Source: Arcobacter venerupis (GTDB lineage Bacteria > Campylobacterota > Campylobacteria > Campylobacterales > Arcobacteraceae). From it: DNA of 64,000 nt. The position numbers were made by a program, and so were the translations under genes. Positions 20,680 through 28,528 of the stretch are shown here, one piece after another (the stretch's first letter is position 1; the number at the start of each line of letters is the position of its first letter). Under the pieces are notes generated by a model. The model was not told the origin of the DNA. It made no database searches and saw only the letters and a program-made list of their open reading frames with translations. The stretch is from positions 1,612,001-1,676,000 of the forward strand of contig NZ_CP053840.1 of NCBI RefSeq assembly GCF_013201665.1, in the 5' to 3' direction.

Positions 20680-22647
20680 ATGTTTAAAGAATTTAATTTA
20701 GAAAATTTAGAAAACTCAAAAGAGTTGTTAGAAAACATATTAGATGAAAATAGAAAAAAAATTGCTGATTTATTAAAAATAGAAAATAAAACTTACAAAA
20801 ACTTTGTTTTACCATTTCAAGAAATAGGGGAGAGTATTAATGATTTTTTAACTCCAATCTTTCATATTGACTCTGTTAAAAATTCAGAAATAACTACAAA
20901 AGTTTACGAAGAGTGTATCCCTGTAATCTCAAAATATGAAACTGATGTTTCACAAAATGAAAATATTTATATAGCTTTAAAAGATATACAGTATAAAGAA
21001 AAATGTACTTTAAATGATATACAAAATAAAGTTCTAGAAAATGAAATTAGAGATTTTAAACTATCTGGTTGTCATCTTGAAACCAATAAAAAGAAAAGAT
21101 TAGAAGAGATAAGTTTAAGACTTAGTGAGCTATCTCATAAGTTTTCTCAAAACATTTTAAATGCTACAAATGCGTTTGAAATGGTTATTGATAATTTTGA
21201 AGATGTAAAAGAAATCCCAAGTTCAGATTTAGAGTTAGCAAAATTTGAAGAAGATGGAATTACTAAATATAAATTTACACTTCAAATGCCATCATATTTA
21301 GCTTATATTACGTATGGTACAAATAGAGAAAAAAGAGAAGAACTTTATAAAGGTTATTGTACAAGAGCTCCTGAAAATGGAAAAATTATTGAAGAGTTAT
21401 TAGCTTTAAAAAATGAAAAGGTAAAAATTCTTGGATTTGACTCTTATGCTCAATATTCACTTGCAACAAAAATGGCTTCAAAAGAAGAAGAAGTTATCTC
21501 ATTTTTAGAAGAGTTAGGTCATAAAGCTAAAAAAAGAGCAAAAGAAGAACTAGAAGAGATAAAAGCAATTGCTTTAAAAGATGGAATCACTGATTTTAGA
21601 TCAAGTGATATGTCATATTATTCTGAAAAGCTAAAAAAAGCTCAATATGATTTGGATGAAGAGTACTACAGACCTTACTTTGAACAACAATCAGTATTAA
21701 ATGGTTTTTTTGACTTTTTACACCAAATGTTTAATATTAAATTCACAAAAGCAAATACTCCTGCTTGGGATGAAAAAGTAAAAGTTTATGATTTAAGTGA
21801 AGATGGAAAAACAATAGCTAGAATTTATATAGATTTAGAATCAAGAAAAGATAAACGTGGTGGTGCTTGGATGAATAATTGGCATTCACATTATAGAACT
21901 TCAGAAGGTGAAATAAAACTTCCAACAGCATATATTGTAGGAAACTTCCCTCAATCTACAAAAGAAACTCCATCATTATTAAGACACTCTGATGTTGTTA
22001 CACTATTTCATGAAATGGGTCATGCCCTACATCATTTATTAAGTAAAATTGAAGAACCATTTGTTAGTGGGATTTCTGGAGTTGCTTGGGATACTGTAGA
22101 ATTTCCATCTCAATTTTTAGAGTATTTCTCTTATGATAAAGATGTTTTAAAGCTTTTTGCAAAACATTATAAAACTCAAGAAGTGTTAGATGATGAGGCT
22201 ATTGATAAAATTATAAAAGCTAAGAATTTCCAATCATCACTTGCAACTATCAGACAAGTTGAATTTGCATTGTTTGATTTTAAAGTATATCAAAAATTAT
22301 ACAAAACTGAAGATGAAATACAAGATTTACTAGATACAATAAGAGATGAATTTGCAGCAATGATTCCTCCAAGATACAATAAATTCCAAAATGGTTTTTC
22401 TCATATTTTCTCAGGCGGATATGCAGCAGGATATTACTCATATAAATGGGCAGAAGTACTAAGTGCAGATGCATTTTATATGTTTATAGATTCTGGAAAT
22501 ATTTTTAATAAAGAACTTGGAATAAAGTATAGAGATACGATTTTAAGCCAAGGTGGTTCTTATGATATGGACAAATTGTTTTTCAATTTTACGCAAAGAG
22601 AACCAAGTGTAGATTCTTTATTAAAAATTGATGGAATTATTAGCTAA
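20680..22647 (+). CDS. prlC: oligopeptidase A-like M3 metallopeptidase
   Basis: 655 residues. The zinc motif FHEMGHALHH places the metal-binding HExxH at residues 444-448. YSYKWAEVLSADAF and QGGSYD near the C-terminus are also hallmark M3 segments. It degrades short peptides, including signal-peptide remnants, in the cytoplasm. The start follows GAAAAAGGA. Length is close to the 680 of E. coli PrlC. Confidence 0.93.
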   Translation: MFKEFNLENLENSKELLENILDENRKKIADLLKIENKTYKNFVLPFQEIGESINDFLTPIFHIDSVKNSEITTKVYEECIPVISKYETDVSQNENIYIALKDIQYKEKCTLNDIQNKVLENEIRDFKLSGCHLETNKKKRLEEISLRLSELSHKFSQNILNATNAFEMVIDNFEDVKEIPSSDLELAKFEEDGITKYKFTLQMPSYLAYITYGTNREKREELYKGYCTRAPENGKIIEELLALKNEKVKILGFDSYAQYSLATKMASKEEEVISFLEELGHKAKKRAKEELEEIKAIALKDGITDFRSSDMSYYSEKLKKAQYDLDEEYYRPYFEQQSVLNGFFDFLHQMFNIKFTKANTPAWDEKVKVYDLSEDGKTIARIYIDLESRKDKRGGAWMNNWHSHYRTSEGEIKLPTAYIVGNFPQSTKETPSLLRHSDVVTLFHEMGHALHHLLSKIEEPFVSGISGVAWDTVEFPSQFLEYFSYDKDVLKLFAKHYKTQEVLDDEAIDKIIKAKNFQSSLATIRQVEFALFDFKVYQKLYKTEDEIQDLLDTIRDEFAAMIPPRYNKFQNGFSHIFSGGYAAGYYSYKWAEVLSADAFYMFIDSGNIFNKELGIKYRDTILSQGGSYDMDKLFFNFTQREPSVDSLLKIDGIIS

Positions 22648-22699
22648 ATTTTGCAATAATACCACTCTTAATAACAATACCAACAAGGATTTAATAACC

Positions 22700-23158
22700 A
22701 TGACAAATGCAGAAACAATTTTAAAACTAAATGAAGCTTTAAGTACTCTAATTAAGGCATATGAAGAACTTCAAGAAGAAAATACTGGTTTAAAAGCTAG
22801 AATCAATGAATTAGAAGATGAAGTACTTGATCTTGAATCAGCAAAAGAAGATTTAGAAAAAAATGTTGATGAATTTAAAAATCATACTGAAAAAGACAAA
22901 TCAAATATTAGCTCAATGTTAGGTAAAATAGAAAGCATTTTAAATAAAAAATCTTCAAATACTTCTAGTACTTCATCAAATACACCAGCTGAAACAGCAA
23001 AAGAAAAAGTTGAAGAGAAAAAAGATGATATTTTCAGCAATCCATCAAATCCAGCTTCAAATACTTTGTTAGATAATGTAAAAAAAGAAGAAGAAAGTAA
23101 TAGTAATAAAATTGATTTAAATAGAATGGCTTCATTGTTAAACGGATTTAATCACTAA
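22700..23158 (+). CDS. coiled-coil protein of unknown function
   Basis: 152 residues from the ATG at 22700 (AAGGAT upstream); an earlier in-frame start at 22628 would overlap the M3 gene and adds no plausible sequence. Residues ~1-75 are a strong heptad coiled coil (ETILKLNEALSTLIKAYEEL, then NTGLKARINELEDEVLDLES), reminiscent of ZapB or spore/division coiled coils. A Ser/Thr/Asn-rich linker follows, then a short conserved-looking tail NRMASLLNGF. It could assist cell division, but this is not shown. Confidence 0.72.
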   Translation: MTNAETILKLNEALSTLIKAYEELQEENTGLKARINELEDEVLDLESAKEDLEKNVDEFKNHTEKDKSNISSMLGKIESILNKKSSNTSSTSSNTPAETAKEKVEEKKDDIFSNPSNPASNTLLDNVKKEEESNSNKIDLNRMASLLNGFNH

Positions 23159-23173
23159 AAAGAGTTAATTAAA

Positions 23174-23443
23174 ATGATTACTCAAGTAAATAAAAATTCT
23201 TTATTTAATATGTTTGGAGTTAAAGATTTCAACCTATTAGAAAGTGCCATAGATAGTATGGCGCCTTCTTTGGTTGAATATTATTTGTCTAGTCTTACAG
23301 ATGATGATGATACGTATTTTAATAAAAGAGATATTGAAGAATCTATTTCAATAGGGGATTATAACTTATACATAGATTATAGTAAAAACATCTATTTAGA
23401 GTTAACTTCCACTTTTGAAGATACTACACAATCATTTTGGTAA
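23174..23443 (+). CDS. small acidic hypothetical protein
   Basis: 89 residues, acidic (runs of Asp around residue 43), no signal peptide or membrane segment. It starts 15 bases after the coiled-coil gene behind AAAGAG and is likely co-transcribed. I do not recognise it. Confidence 0.65.
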   Translation: MITQVNKNSLFNMFGVKDFNLLESAIDSMAPSLVEYYLSSLTDDDDTYFNKRDIEESISIGDYNLYIDYSKNIYLELTSTFEDTTQSFW

Positions 23444-23453
23444 TAAAATAGTT

Positions 23454-23810
23454 TTACGAATTTGATATTATCATATCTTCAATACCTGTACATTTCCCAA
23501 TATGTGGTAAAAGTGTGAATTCTATTTGAGGATATAGCTTTTTGAACTTTTTTATTTCACACGGAATATCTTCTTGTACATGTTTCCCCGCTGCTAAAAA
23601 ATAGGGGAATATTTTTATTTTAGTACATTCATTTGATATAGCTTTATTTATAGCCATAAAAATTGAAGGTTCAGCAAGCTCTAAAAAAGCATGAAAAACT
23701 ATTAAATTTTCATCTTTTACACTATTCTCTATTTTTAAAACAATATCTACTATTTCATCATTTGAACTTTTAAGTTTACTTCCATGTGCAACGATAATCA
23801 AAGCTTCCAT
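23454..23810 (-). CDS. cbiX: CbiX/SirB-type sirohydrochlorin chelatase
   Basis: 118 residues, the short single-domain form. The metal-site His is in VAHGSKLKSSN near residue 9, and the second conserved region is FPYFLAAGKHVQEDIP around residue 70, where the His of the GKH segment is the other active-site His. It inserts Co or Fe into sirohydrochlorin for B12 or siroheme. It lies next to xerH on the same strand, 29 bases away. Confidence 0.9.
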   Translation of the reverse strand: MEALIIVAHGSKLKSSNDEIVDIVLKIENSVKDENLIVFHAFLELAEPSIFMAINKAISNECTKIKIFPYFLAAGKHVQEDIPCEIKKFKKLYPQIEFTLLPHIGKCTGIEDMIISNS

Positions 23811-23839
23811 TTTAATCCTTTATTATATTTATTTAAATT

Positions 23840-24892
23840 CTAAAAAATATCAGTAGTTTTATACAATCTGTCTTTATCAAAGTGTGTATAAATTCTAGAA
23901 GTGTTAATATCTGCATGTCCAAGTGCTTCTTGAACAAGAATTAAATCATGGTGTTTGGAATAAAGTAAAGTAGCAAAACTGTGTCTTAACATATGAGCAC
24001 CATTTTTTTCTTTTCTAATTCCAGCACTTATTAAGATATTTTCAACTATTCTACTAACATAAGCCTGTGTTAATCTATCAGCTTTTTGATTACAAACTAA
24101 TAAATCACTATTACAAACTCTCATATCAAGCCAATTAATTAAATCATTTTCTATAATTGAACTTTTAATCATTACAACTCTTGGTTTATTCCCTTTACCT
24201 TTTATTTGTAATAAATAAACATTATCTTCTTTGAACATATCTTTTAATCTTAAATTTAATATCTCACTAACCCTTATACCTGTGTAAATGATGATTTTTA
24301 AAATAAGTCTATTTCTATAAGCTGTATTATCAGTAAATTCAAAAGTATCAATAGCTTCTAAAAATTTATCAATCTCAATTTTATTCATATAAGAGGGAAG
24401 TTTTGTGCCACTTTTTCCACTTAATCCACCCCAATTTTTTAACTCTATTTTATATAAAAAAGAAGTTCCATCATCATTTTGATTTTGTTTATCTATGTAT
24501 GAAAAGAAAGAAAGCAGGGCGATTCTATGATTCTTTTTTGAAGCATCAGATAGCGCACTTGTTTGGCTTGCTAAAAAATCACTCAACATCTCTTCATCAA
24601 TCTCTTTCATTGATGCTAAACCTAAATTCATGGTAAAATTGTATAGTTTAAATAGAGGATTAAAATATGTATTAACACCACTTAAACCTATATTTCTAGC
24701 TTCTTTTACAATAACACTCAATTCATCAATAGATTTTGTACCTTTGACCAATGATTGAATTATATTTGCTAATTTATTTTTATCATTAACTTGTCTATTT
24801 GAAAGAGTTGTTAATTTATTTCTAATAAATCTTTCAATCCAAAATAAAAGAGTCTTTTCAAAACTATTTATAAAATCTAACTCATAACGCAT
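23840..24892 (-). CDS. xerH: XerH-type tyrosine recombinase
   Basis: 350 residues. The catalytic set is visible: R207 (TGIRVSEIL), H300 and R303 (HMLRHSFA), H326 (GHADINTS) and nucleophile Y335 (RIYTHF). Campylobacterota use this single recombinase at difH to resolve chromosome dimers. It lies 2.4 kb left of a dif-like site and outside the phage boundaries, so it is probably the host enzyme exploited by the phage. N-terminal SAM-like domain at ~1-140. Confidence 0.9.
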   Translation of the reverse strand: MRYELDFINSFEKTLLFWIERFIRNKLTTLSNRQVNDKNKLANIIQSLVKGTKSIDELSVIVKEARNIGLSGVNTYFNPLFKLYNFTMNLGLASMKEIDEEMLSDFLASQTSALSDASKKNHRIALLSFFSYIDKQNQNDDGTSFLYKIELKNWGGLSGKSGTKLPSYMNKIEIDKFLEAIDTFEFTDNTAYRNRLILKIIIYTGIRVSEILNLRLKDMFKEDNVYLLQIKGKGNKPRVVMIKSSIIENDLINWLDMRVCNSDLLVCNQKADRLTQAYVSRIVENILISAGIRKEKNGAHMLRHSFATLLYSKHHDLILVQEALGHADINTSRIYTHFDKDRLYKTTDIF

Positions 24893-24970
24893 ATATATTC
24901 CTAATACTTTGTATTATCTTATTATAACAGTTTTAAAATAAAGGATTATTTTGAGTATACTTGTTCAAAT

Positions 24971-25114
24971 TTACTTATTTCCAAGATAAATAAGAAGTTT
25001 AATTTTCTTTTCACTATTTGTCTTACTTGAACTTTCATTATCATCACAAGCACTAAAGCCTAAGGCTAGTAAACTAACTAATACTATTTTTAATATATTA
25101 TTTCTTATTTGCAT
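24971..25114 (-). pseudogene. truncated second copy of the Sel1 lipoprotein gene
   Basis: 47 codons. The first ~37 residues (MQIRNNILKIVLVSLLALGF, lipobox SAC) are almost identical to the start of the lipoprotein gene at 26130. After the SEKK segment the sequence diverges and soon stops. It is the right part of a ~200-bp duplicated segment and is evidently a remnant left by recombination. A secreted 47-residue lipopeptide is possible but unlikely. Confidence 0.8.
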
Positions 25115-25190
25115 TTTTTATCTCTTCTATTTTGTTATAATCTTCATCATTTAAAAGTTTTTCTTCTAAGTTATCTATTTCTAGACTTAT
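25003..25190. repeat. diverged direct repeat, left copy
   Basis: This stretch matches about 26018-26204 nearly base for base. It contains the 3' end of the 161-residue gene (out of frame here) and the 5' end of the Sel1 lipoprotein gene. A few substitutions and one small indel separate the copies, so the duplication is not brand-new. Confidence 0.85.
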
Positions 25191-25416
25191 CTCTACTAAA
25201 ATACCACCAACCATAAATTCCCCCAATAATTACTATCCAGGTAAAAAACATTTCTTCATCTGCTGAAGTAATTGAGTTATTATATGGAGTTGAACTACGA
25301 TATTGAATGTAAGTTGCTGCATTACTTAGTTCAGTTATTATAAATAGCATAGAAATAATTATAATTAATGATTTTAAATTTTTTTGTATTTTCATTATTT
25401 CACTTGAATATCTCAT
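25171..25416 (-). CDS. small secreted or membrane protein
   Basis: 81 residues; an internal ATG gives MKIQKNLKSL as an alternative start. A hydrophobic segment LIIIISMLFIITELSNAA looks like a signal peptide, and a second one (FFTWIVIIGGIYGWWYF) near the C-terminus a membrane anchor. Its ATG overlaps the stop of the Sel1 frame by four bases. Its last codons run into the duplicated segment, so the natural C-terminus may have been replaced. No family recognised. Confidence 0.55.
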   Translation of the reverse strand: MRYSSEIMKIQKNLKSLIIIISMLFIITELSNAATYIQYRSSTPYNNSITSADEEMFFTWIVIIGGIYGWWYFSRDKSRNR

Positions 25417-26130
25417 TTCAATTCTAAATCTCCTTTATATCTTCTTGGAAGGCCCGGCATTGTTAGTTGTAATTCATAGCCTTTTTTTATAATATCATTT
25501 GGGATTTTCCATTCTTCTTGTAATAACTTTAGGACTAGTTCTTTTGAATATCTTATATCAATTAAAGATATATAATATGCACTTGCTTTTAAATCATCTT
25601 TCAATATATTATGATACATAATTCCAATATTTTTTGTTGAATCTAAATTCTCTCTCTATAGCCTTTTTATACCAAACTTTTGCTTTTTCATAATCTTCTA
25701 AATCTTCGTATAATACTCCTAAGTTATGTGCTGCATTATTATTACCTAATAAAAATGATTTTTTGTTATAATAAATTGCATTATCATAATCTTTTATACT
25801 TTCATATGAAGAGGCTAATCCTAATAAATTATCTGCATTTTCTTTTATTGAGTTAGAATATAAATACCATTCAATAGCTTTTTTATAATCTTTAATTTTT
25901 TTATTATATATAACTCCTATATTATAAGCCGCAATCTCATCATCAGCTAAAGAATACCATTCAATTGTATTTTTATAATTAGTAAGTCTATTTTCCCACT
26001 CAGGCTTAGGAAGTCTAACTTTCTTTTCACTATTTATCTTACTTGAACTTTCATTATCATCACAAGCACTAAAGCCTAAGGCTAGTAAACTAACTAATAC
26101 TATTTTTAATATATTACTTCTTATTTGCAT
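25413..26130 (-). pseudogene. Sel1/TPR-repeat lipoprotein with a single-base frameshift
   Basis: Frame one (26130-25609) gives 173 residues: lipoprotein signal with lipobox FSAC, then repeats such as AAYNIGVIYNKKIKDYKKAIEWY and AAHNLGVLYEDLEDYEKAKVWY. It ends abruptly after FNKKYWNYVS. The next frame continues the repeat pattern: NIGIMYHNILKDDLKASAYYISLID and so on to 25413. Removing one A from the six-A tract near 25630 joins the two into one protein of about 240 residues. Either a decayed gene, a switchable tract, or an assembly error. Sel1 lipoproteins mediate protein contacts, often in secretion or effector loci. Confidence 0.8.
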
Positions 26131-26204
26131 TTTTTATCTCTTCTATTTTGTTATAATCTTCATCATTTAAAAGTTTTTCTTCTAGTTCATCTATTTCTAG
26201 ATTT
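26018..26204. repeat. diverged direct repeat, right copy
   Basis: The apparently original copy, spanning the overlap of the 161-residue gene and the Sel1 lipoprotein gene in their proper frames. Partner at about 25003-25190. Confidence 0.85.
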
Positions 26205-26599
26205 ATTATTGGAGAAAAACCTTCTGAAGAGTACTCTTTTTTAAAATTTACTTTATATTTAATCTGTGCATGGTCATTTGAAAGTATTATATGACAATCA
26301 CTTGAAGCTAATTTTTCTATTTCACTTGCACCTTTATTTTGCCAATTATAGTCCTCATATTTAGGTTTTGTGAAGTCATAAATTGTCTCTCCTTCATAAG
26401 GAGTAACATTTACTTCTTCATAATTTCCATTTTTAGAAACTAAAAGTATATAATTTGTTCCTTCTATCAGTCCTTTATCTATCTTAACAACTGTATTAAA
26501 ATTACCTTTTGGTTTATACCCATTTTTTAAAGTATATAGAGGTTTTTTGATGTTTCTATATAAGTGTTCTATTTTATATCCTAGTAGGGCTATATTCAT
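26114..26599 (-). CDS. hypothetical protein of the pre-attL island
   Basis: 161 residues, no signal peptide, probably soluble. Beta-rich centre (NTVVKIDKGL, NYILLVSKNG, CHIILSNDHAQIKYKV) and a charged helical tail. Its end overlaps the lipoprotein start by 17 bases, so the two are translationally coupled and likely work together. Gene pairs like this accompany secreted effectors as cognate partners, but I see no such effector here. Function unknown. Confidence 0.6.
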   Translation of the reverse strand: MNIALLGYKIEHLYRNIKKPLYTLKNGYKPKGNFNTVVKIDKGLIEGTNYILLVSKNGNYEEVNVTPYEGETIYDFTKPKYEDYNWQNKGASEIEKLASSDCHIILSNDHAQIKYKVNFKKEYSSEGFSPIINLEIDELEEKLLNDEDYNKIEEIKNANKK

Positions 26600-26604
26600 T
26601 TGAT

Positions 26605-26796
26605 TTATGAAGCCTCAAATACCTCTTTATGTTTATTATAGTTATCTCCTATAAAGTTTTTTATCTCTTTTATACTTGAAAAGCCTTCATCATTTAAAGC
26701 TTTTAGTTCTTTTCTCTGTGAAATAGTCTCTAATAAAATCTCTGATTTAAAACTTTTACCCCAAATAGATTTATTTTTATATGATATTTCTATAAA
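26605..26796 (-). pseudogene. C-terminal gene fragment without a start
   Basis: An open frame of about 64 codons ends at TAA 26605-26607, five bases before the 161-residue gene. It reads like real protein (KSIWGKSFKSEILLETISQR, then KELKALNDEGFSSIKEIKNF) but has no start codon and is cut off near 26800, where a divergent gene begins. It is probably the remaining tail of a larger gene truncated by rearrangement. Confidence 0.6.
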
Positions 26797-27317
26797 ATGA
26801 AAAAAATGAGCATATTATAAATAAATTATCAGAATTAGAATTTCAAATACAAAACAAACAAAATGATATAAATTCAAATAGTATATTTAATAAAATACAA
26901 TATAGTATTATATTTTTAATAGTTATGAATTTAATTCTAACAGTCTTTTTACTTTTTTCATATTTAAACAAAAATACTGTATCTATTTCAAATGAAAATA
27001 ATAATCAAACAATTACTGAGAAGGAGATTATAAAAGCTGAGCCAATTGAAATAAAGCCAATTACTAATGAAAAAGAGGTTGATGAAAATATAGTTCTTTT
27101 TAATAATCAAGAAATAGCCGAAGAAAGTTTTCAAGAAATGAAACCAATAATTAAAAAAGATACACAATATACATGTGAAGATGATAACTTTCAAACTAAA
27201 TATAAAATACCATACACAGTTGAAATAAAAGGCAAATTATATTCTGATAAGTTTATGTTTATTTTACAAAATGGATTAGATAGAAAGAATTGTAAAATAG
27301 ATAAAAATGATATTTAA
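26797..27317 (+). pseudogene. membrane-anchored protein with A-tract frameshift
   Basis: An ATG followed by seven As at 26797 stops after seven codons. With eight As it would read MKKNEHIINKLSELEFQ and continue in the frame that is open to 27317, through a membrane segment (SIIFLIVMNLILTVFLLFSYL). The stretch is intact from ATG 26925 as 130 residues with the same membrane segment at its N-terminus and a periplasmic-looking domain containing two Cys. I infer a full gene of about 172 codons, phase-shifted or decayed. It ends 25 bases before attL, so it is outside the phage. Confidence 0.6.
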
Positions 27318-27342
27318 AATATCTGTAATTTTATATTTAGTA

Positions 27343-27365
27343 TTGAAAACCGTAATTTTCAAACT
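27343..27365. other. attL: dif-like site
   Basis: TTGAAA (27343-27348), six-base spacer ACCGTA, then ATTTTCAAACT (27355-27365): inverted arms around a short centre, as Xer sites have. The sequence AGTATTGAAAA on the left nearly mirrors the right arm. The right arm and spacing are identical to those at 37410. The TTTTCAAAC arm agrees with my memory of Campylobacterota difH, which should be checked. Confidence 0.75.
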
Positions 27366-27371
27366 TAACTG

Positions 27372-27377
27372 TATAAT
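27372..27377 (+). promoter_or_regulatory. -10 element of the phage regulator, probably leaderless
   Basis: A perfect TATAAT ends only six bases before the ATG at 27384, and no Shine-Dalgarno is present. Transcription would then start at or next to the A of the ATG, giving a leaderless mRNA. The promoter lies against the att arm and is retained in both integrated and circular forms. Confidence 0.5.
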
Positions 27378-27383
27378 TCTCTT

Positions 27384-27977
27384 ATGGAAAAAGAAGAAAT
27401 ATTAATAAGCACTAATTACCAACATGTTTTAATTCATGCTTCTGTAGATAATAAACTAACTGCGAACCAGTTTCGTGTATTGTTTTATATCTGTACAAAC
27501 ATTGAAAATGTTTATATTGAAGAGATGAAAACTAAACTAAATATTAGAACTAATAATTCTATAGCTGACTGTATTAAGGTACTTATTAAAAATCAGTATA
27601 TCAAAAGAGTTAAAAATAAAAGATTAATTAAAAAAGGTGTTGCTTTTTATACTTATGAGATAAATATTGAAAAACCAATATTACCTAATAATATTAATTC
27701 ATTCTTTTCTAATACATACTTTAAATCTATTGATGAGATTTTTTCTTACTTCTTCGAAAAAATTCCTACAACTAAAAAAATTGATATTTCTGTTAATAGA
27801 AAACAAATTGAATTATTAATTTATAAAGATGATTATTCAATTCAAACAATTAAAGATGTTATTGATTATGTTTCTATTTCTCATAATAGAAGCATTATTA
27901 CACGCCCTATTCTATTGCGTAAACATTTTAAGGCTTTGTTTAAAGAATTAAATGAGCTTTCCAATAAGTCAAAATAA
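27384..27977 (+). CDS. phage winged-helix DNA-binding regulator
   Basis: 197 residues. Residues ~20-90 show a winged-helix pattern (LTANQFRVLFYICTNIENVY, recognition helix in RTNNSIADCIKVLIKNQYI, wing in KRVKNKRLIKKG). The C-terminal half is helical and ends in a basic stretch. It is the first gene of the phage after attL, the position of a repressor or replication regulator. Leaderless translation is suggested by the promoter position, as for lambda cI. Exact role inferred. Confidence 0.65.
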   Translation: MEKEEILISTNYQHVLIHASVDNKLTANQFRVLFYICTNIENVYIEEMKTKLNIRTNNSIADCIKVLIKNQYIKRVKNKRLIKKGVAFYTYEINIEKPILPNNINSFFSNTYFKSIDEIFSYFFEKIPTTKKIDISVNRKQIELLIYKDDYSIQTIKDVIDYVSISHNRSIITRPILLRKHFKALFKELNELSNKSK

Positions 27978-27990
27978 TATTTGATTTATT

Positions 27991-28055
27991 AGTGAGTTTA
28001 CTCACTCGGTAAGAGCACTATTACCCCGCTCTTATCGTTAAGTTTAATGGGGTAA
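27991..28055 (+). promoter_or_regulatory. structured leader with possible H-type pseudoknot
   Basis: Three pairings: AGTGAG/CTCACT (27991-28006, TTTA loop); CGGTAAGAGC/GCTCTTATCG (28007-28016 and 28028-28037, one G-T pair); and TTACCCC (28021-28027), lying in the second loop, with GGGGTAA (28049-28055). The third pairing crosses the second, the arrangement of an H-type pseudoknot, or else the two are mutually exclusive. It lies 29 bases before the ssDNA-binding protein gene. It could be a translational operator, packaging signal or terminator. Confidence 0.6.
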
Positions 28056-28083
28056 AACATTTAAATTAACCAAAGGGGTTTAC

Positions 28084-28440
28084 ATGAGAAATTATTTTTT
28101 AATAGGTCAAGTTATGGGGGCAAAACCAGTAACTAGAAAAGATAAAACTACTGGTATTAATCAATCTAATACAGAAGTTACAGTGCAATATATTGATTAT
28201 GATAAAAATGGCGAATTAGTTATGGATGTCGATGTTGTAAGTTATGACATTAAATTTCTTGATGAATTTAAACAAAATGTTGGCAAATTTATAGCTATAC
28301 CTTATTTATATTTAAATTTACCAAAAGGTACATACTTGTTTCCAGATGAAATGATGACACATCATTTTTATAGTACAAATCCATTAGTTCCAAATGTGAA
28401 CAATTCAACAGATAAAAAGACAGAAACAAAAACAGCTTAA
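28084..28440 (+). CDS. putative phage ssDNA-binding protein (pV-like)
   Basis: 118 residues; first ~90 look like a small beta-barrel (NYFLIGQVMGAKPVTRK, EVTVQYIDYDKNG, VDVVSYDIKF) with a hydrophilic Lys/Thr tail. Position directly before the coat gene matches gene V of Ff-type phages, whose product coats viral ssDNA and represses translation of replication genes. A good Shine-Dalgarno (AAGGGG) precedes the ATG. Assigned from size, fold impression and context. Confidence 0.65.
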   Translation: MRNYFLIGQVMGAKPVTRKDKTTGINQSNTEVTVQYIDYDKNGELVMDVDVVSYDIKFLDEFKQNVGKFIAIPYLYLNLPKGTYLFPDEMMTHHFYSTNPLVPNVNNSTDKKTETKTA

Positions 28441-28503
28441 TAGGATTCTTTCCTATTAGCTAATAATTAGTTGAATTAATAGAGTGTACCTGCGTTACAT
28501 TCT
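28439..28503 (+). other. two hairpins between ssDNA-binding and coat genes
   Basis: AATAGGA/TCCTATT with TTCTT loop (28439-28457) begins at the stop codon. AGAGTGTA/TACATTCT with a seven-base loop (28481-28503, one G-T pair) lies 25 bases before the coat ATG. They may limit read-through, protect coat mRNA 5' ends, or act in packaging. Confidence 0.5.
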
Positions 28504-28528
28504 ACAAATTTAATATAAGGTCGTAAAA

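Noticed and set aside
22628..22699. Upstream start of the coiled-coil gene
   Set aside because: It overlaps the M3 peptidase end, and the extra residues look unlike protein; the ATG at 22700 has a Shine-Dalgarno.
23840..24892. Phage-encoded integrase
   Set aside because: The recombinase has the XerH layout and lies 2.4 kb outside attL, with non-phage genes between; treated as the host enzyme.
26988..27194. Antisense ORF of 68 codons
   Set aside because: It mirrors the AT-rich membrane protein gene on the other strand, has no ribosome site, and looks like a low-complexity shadow.
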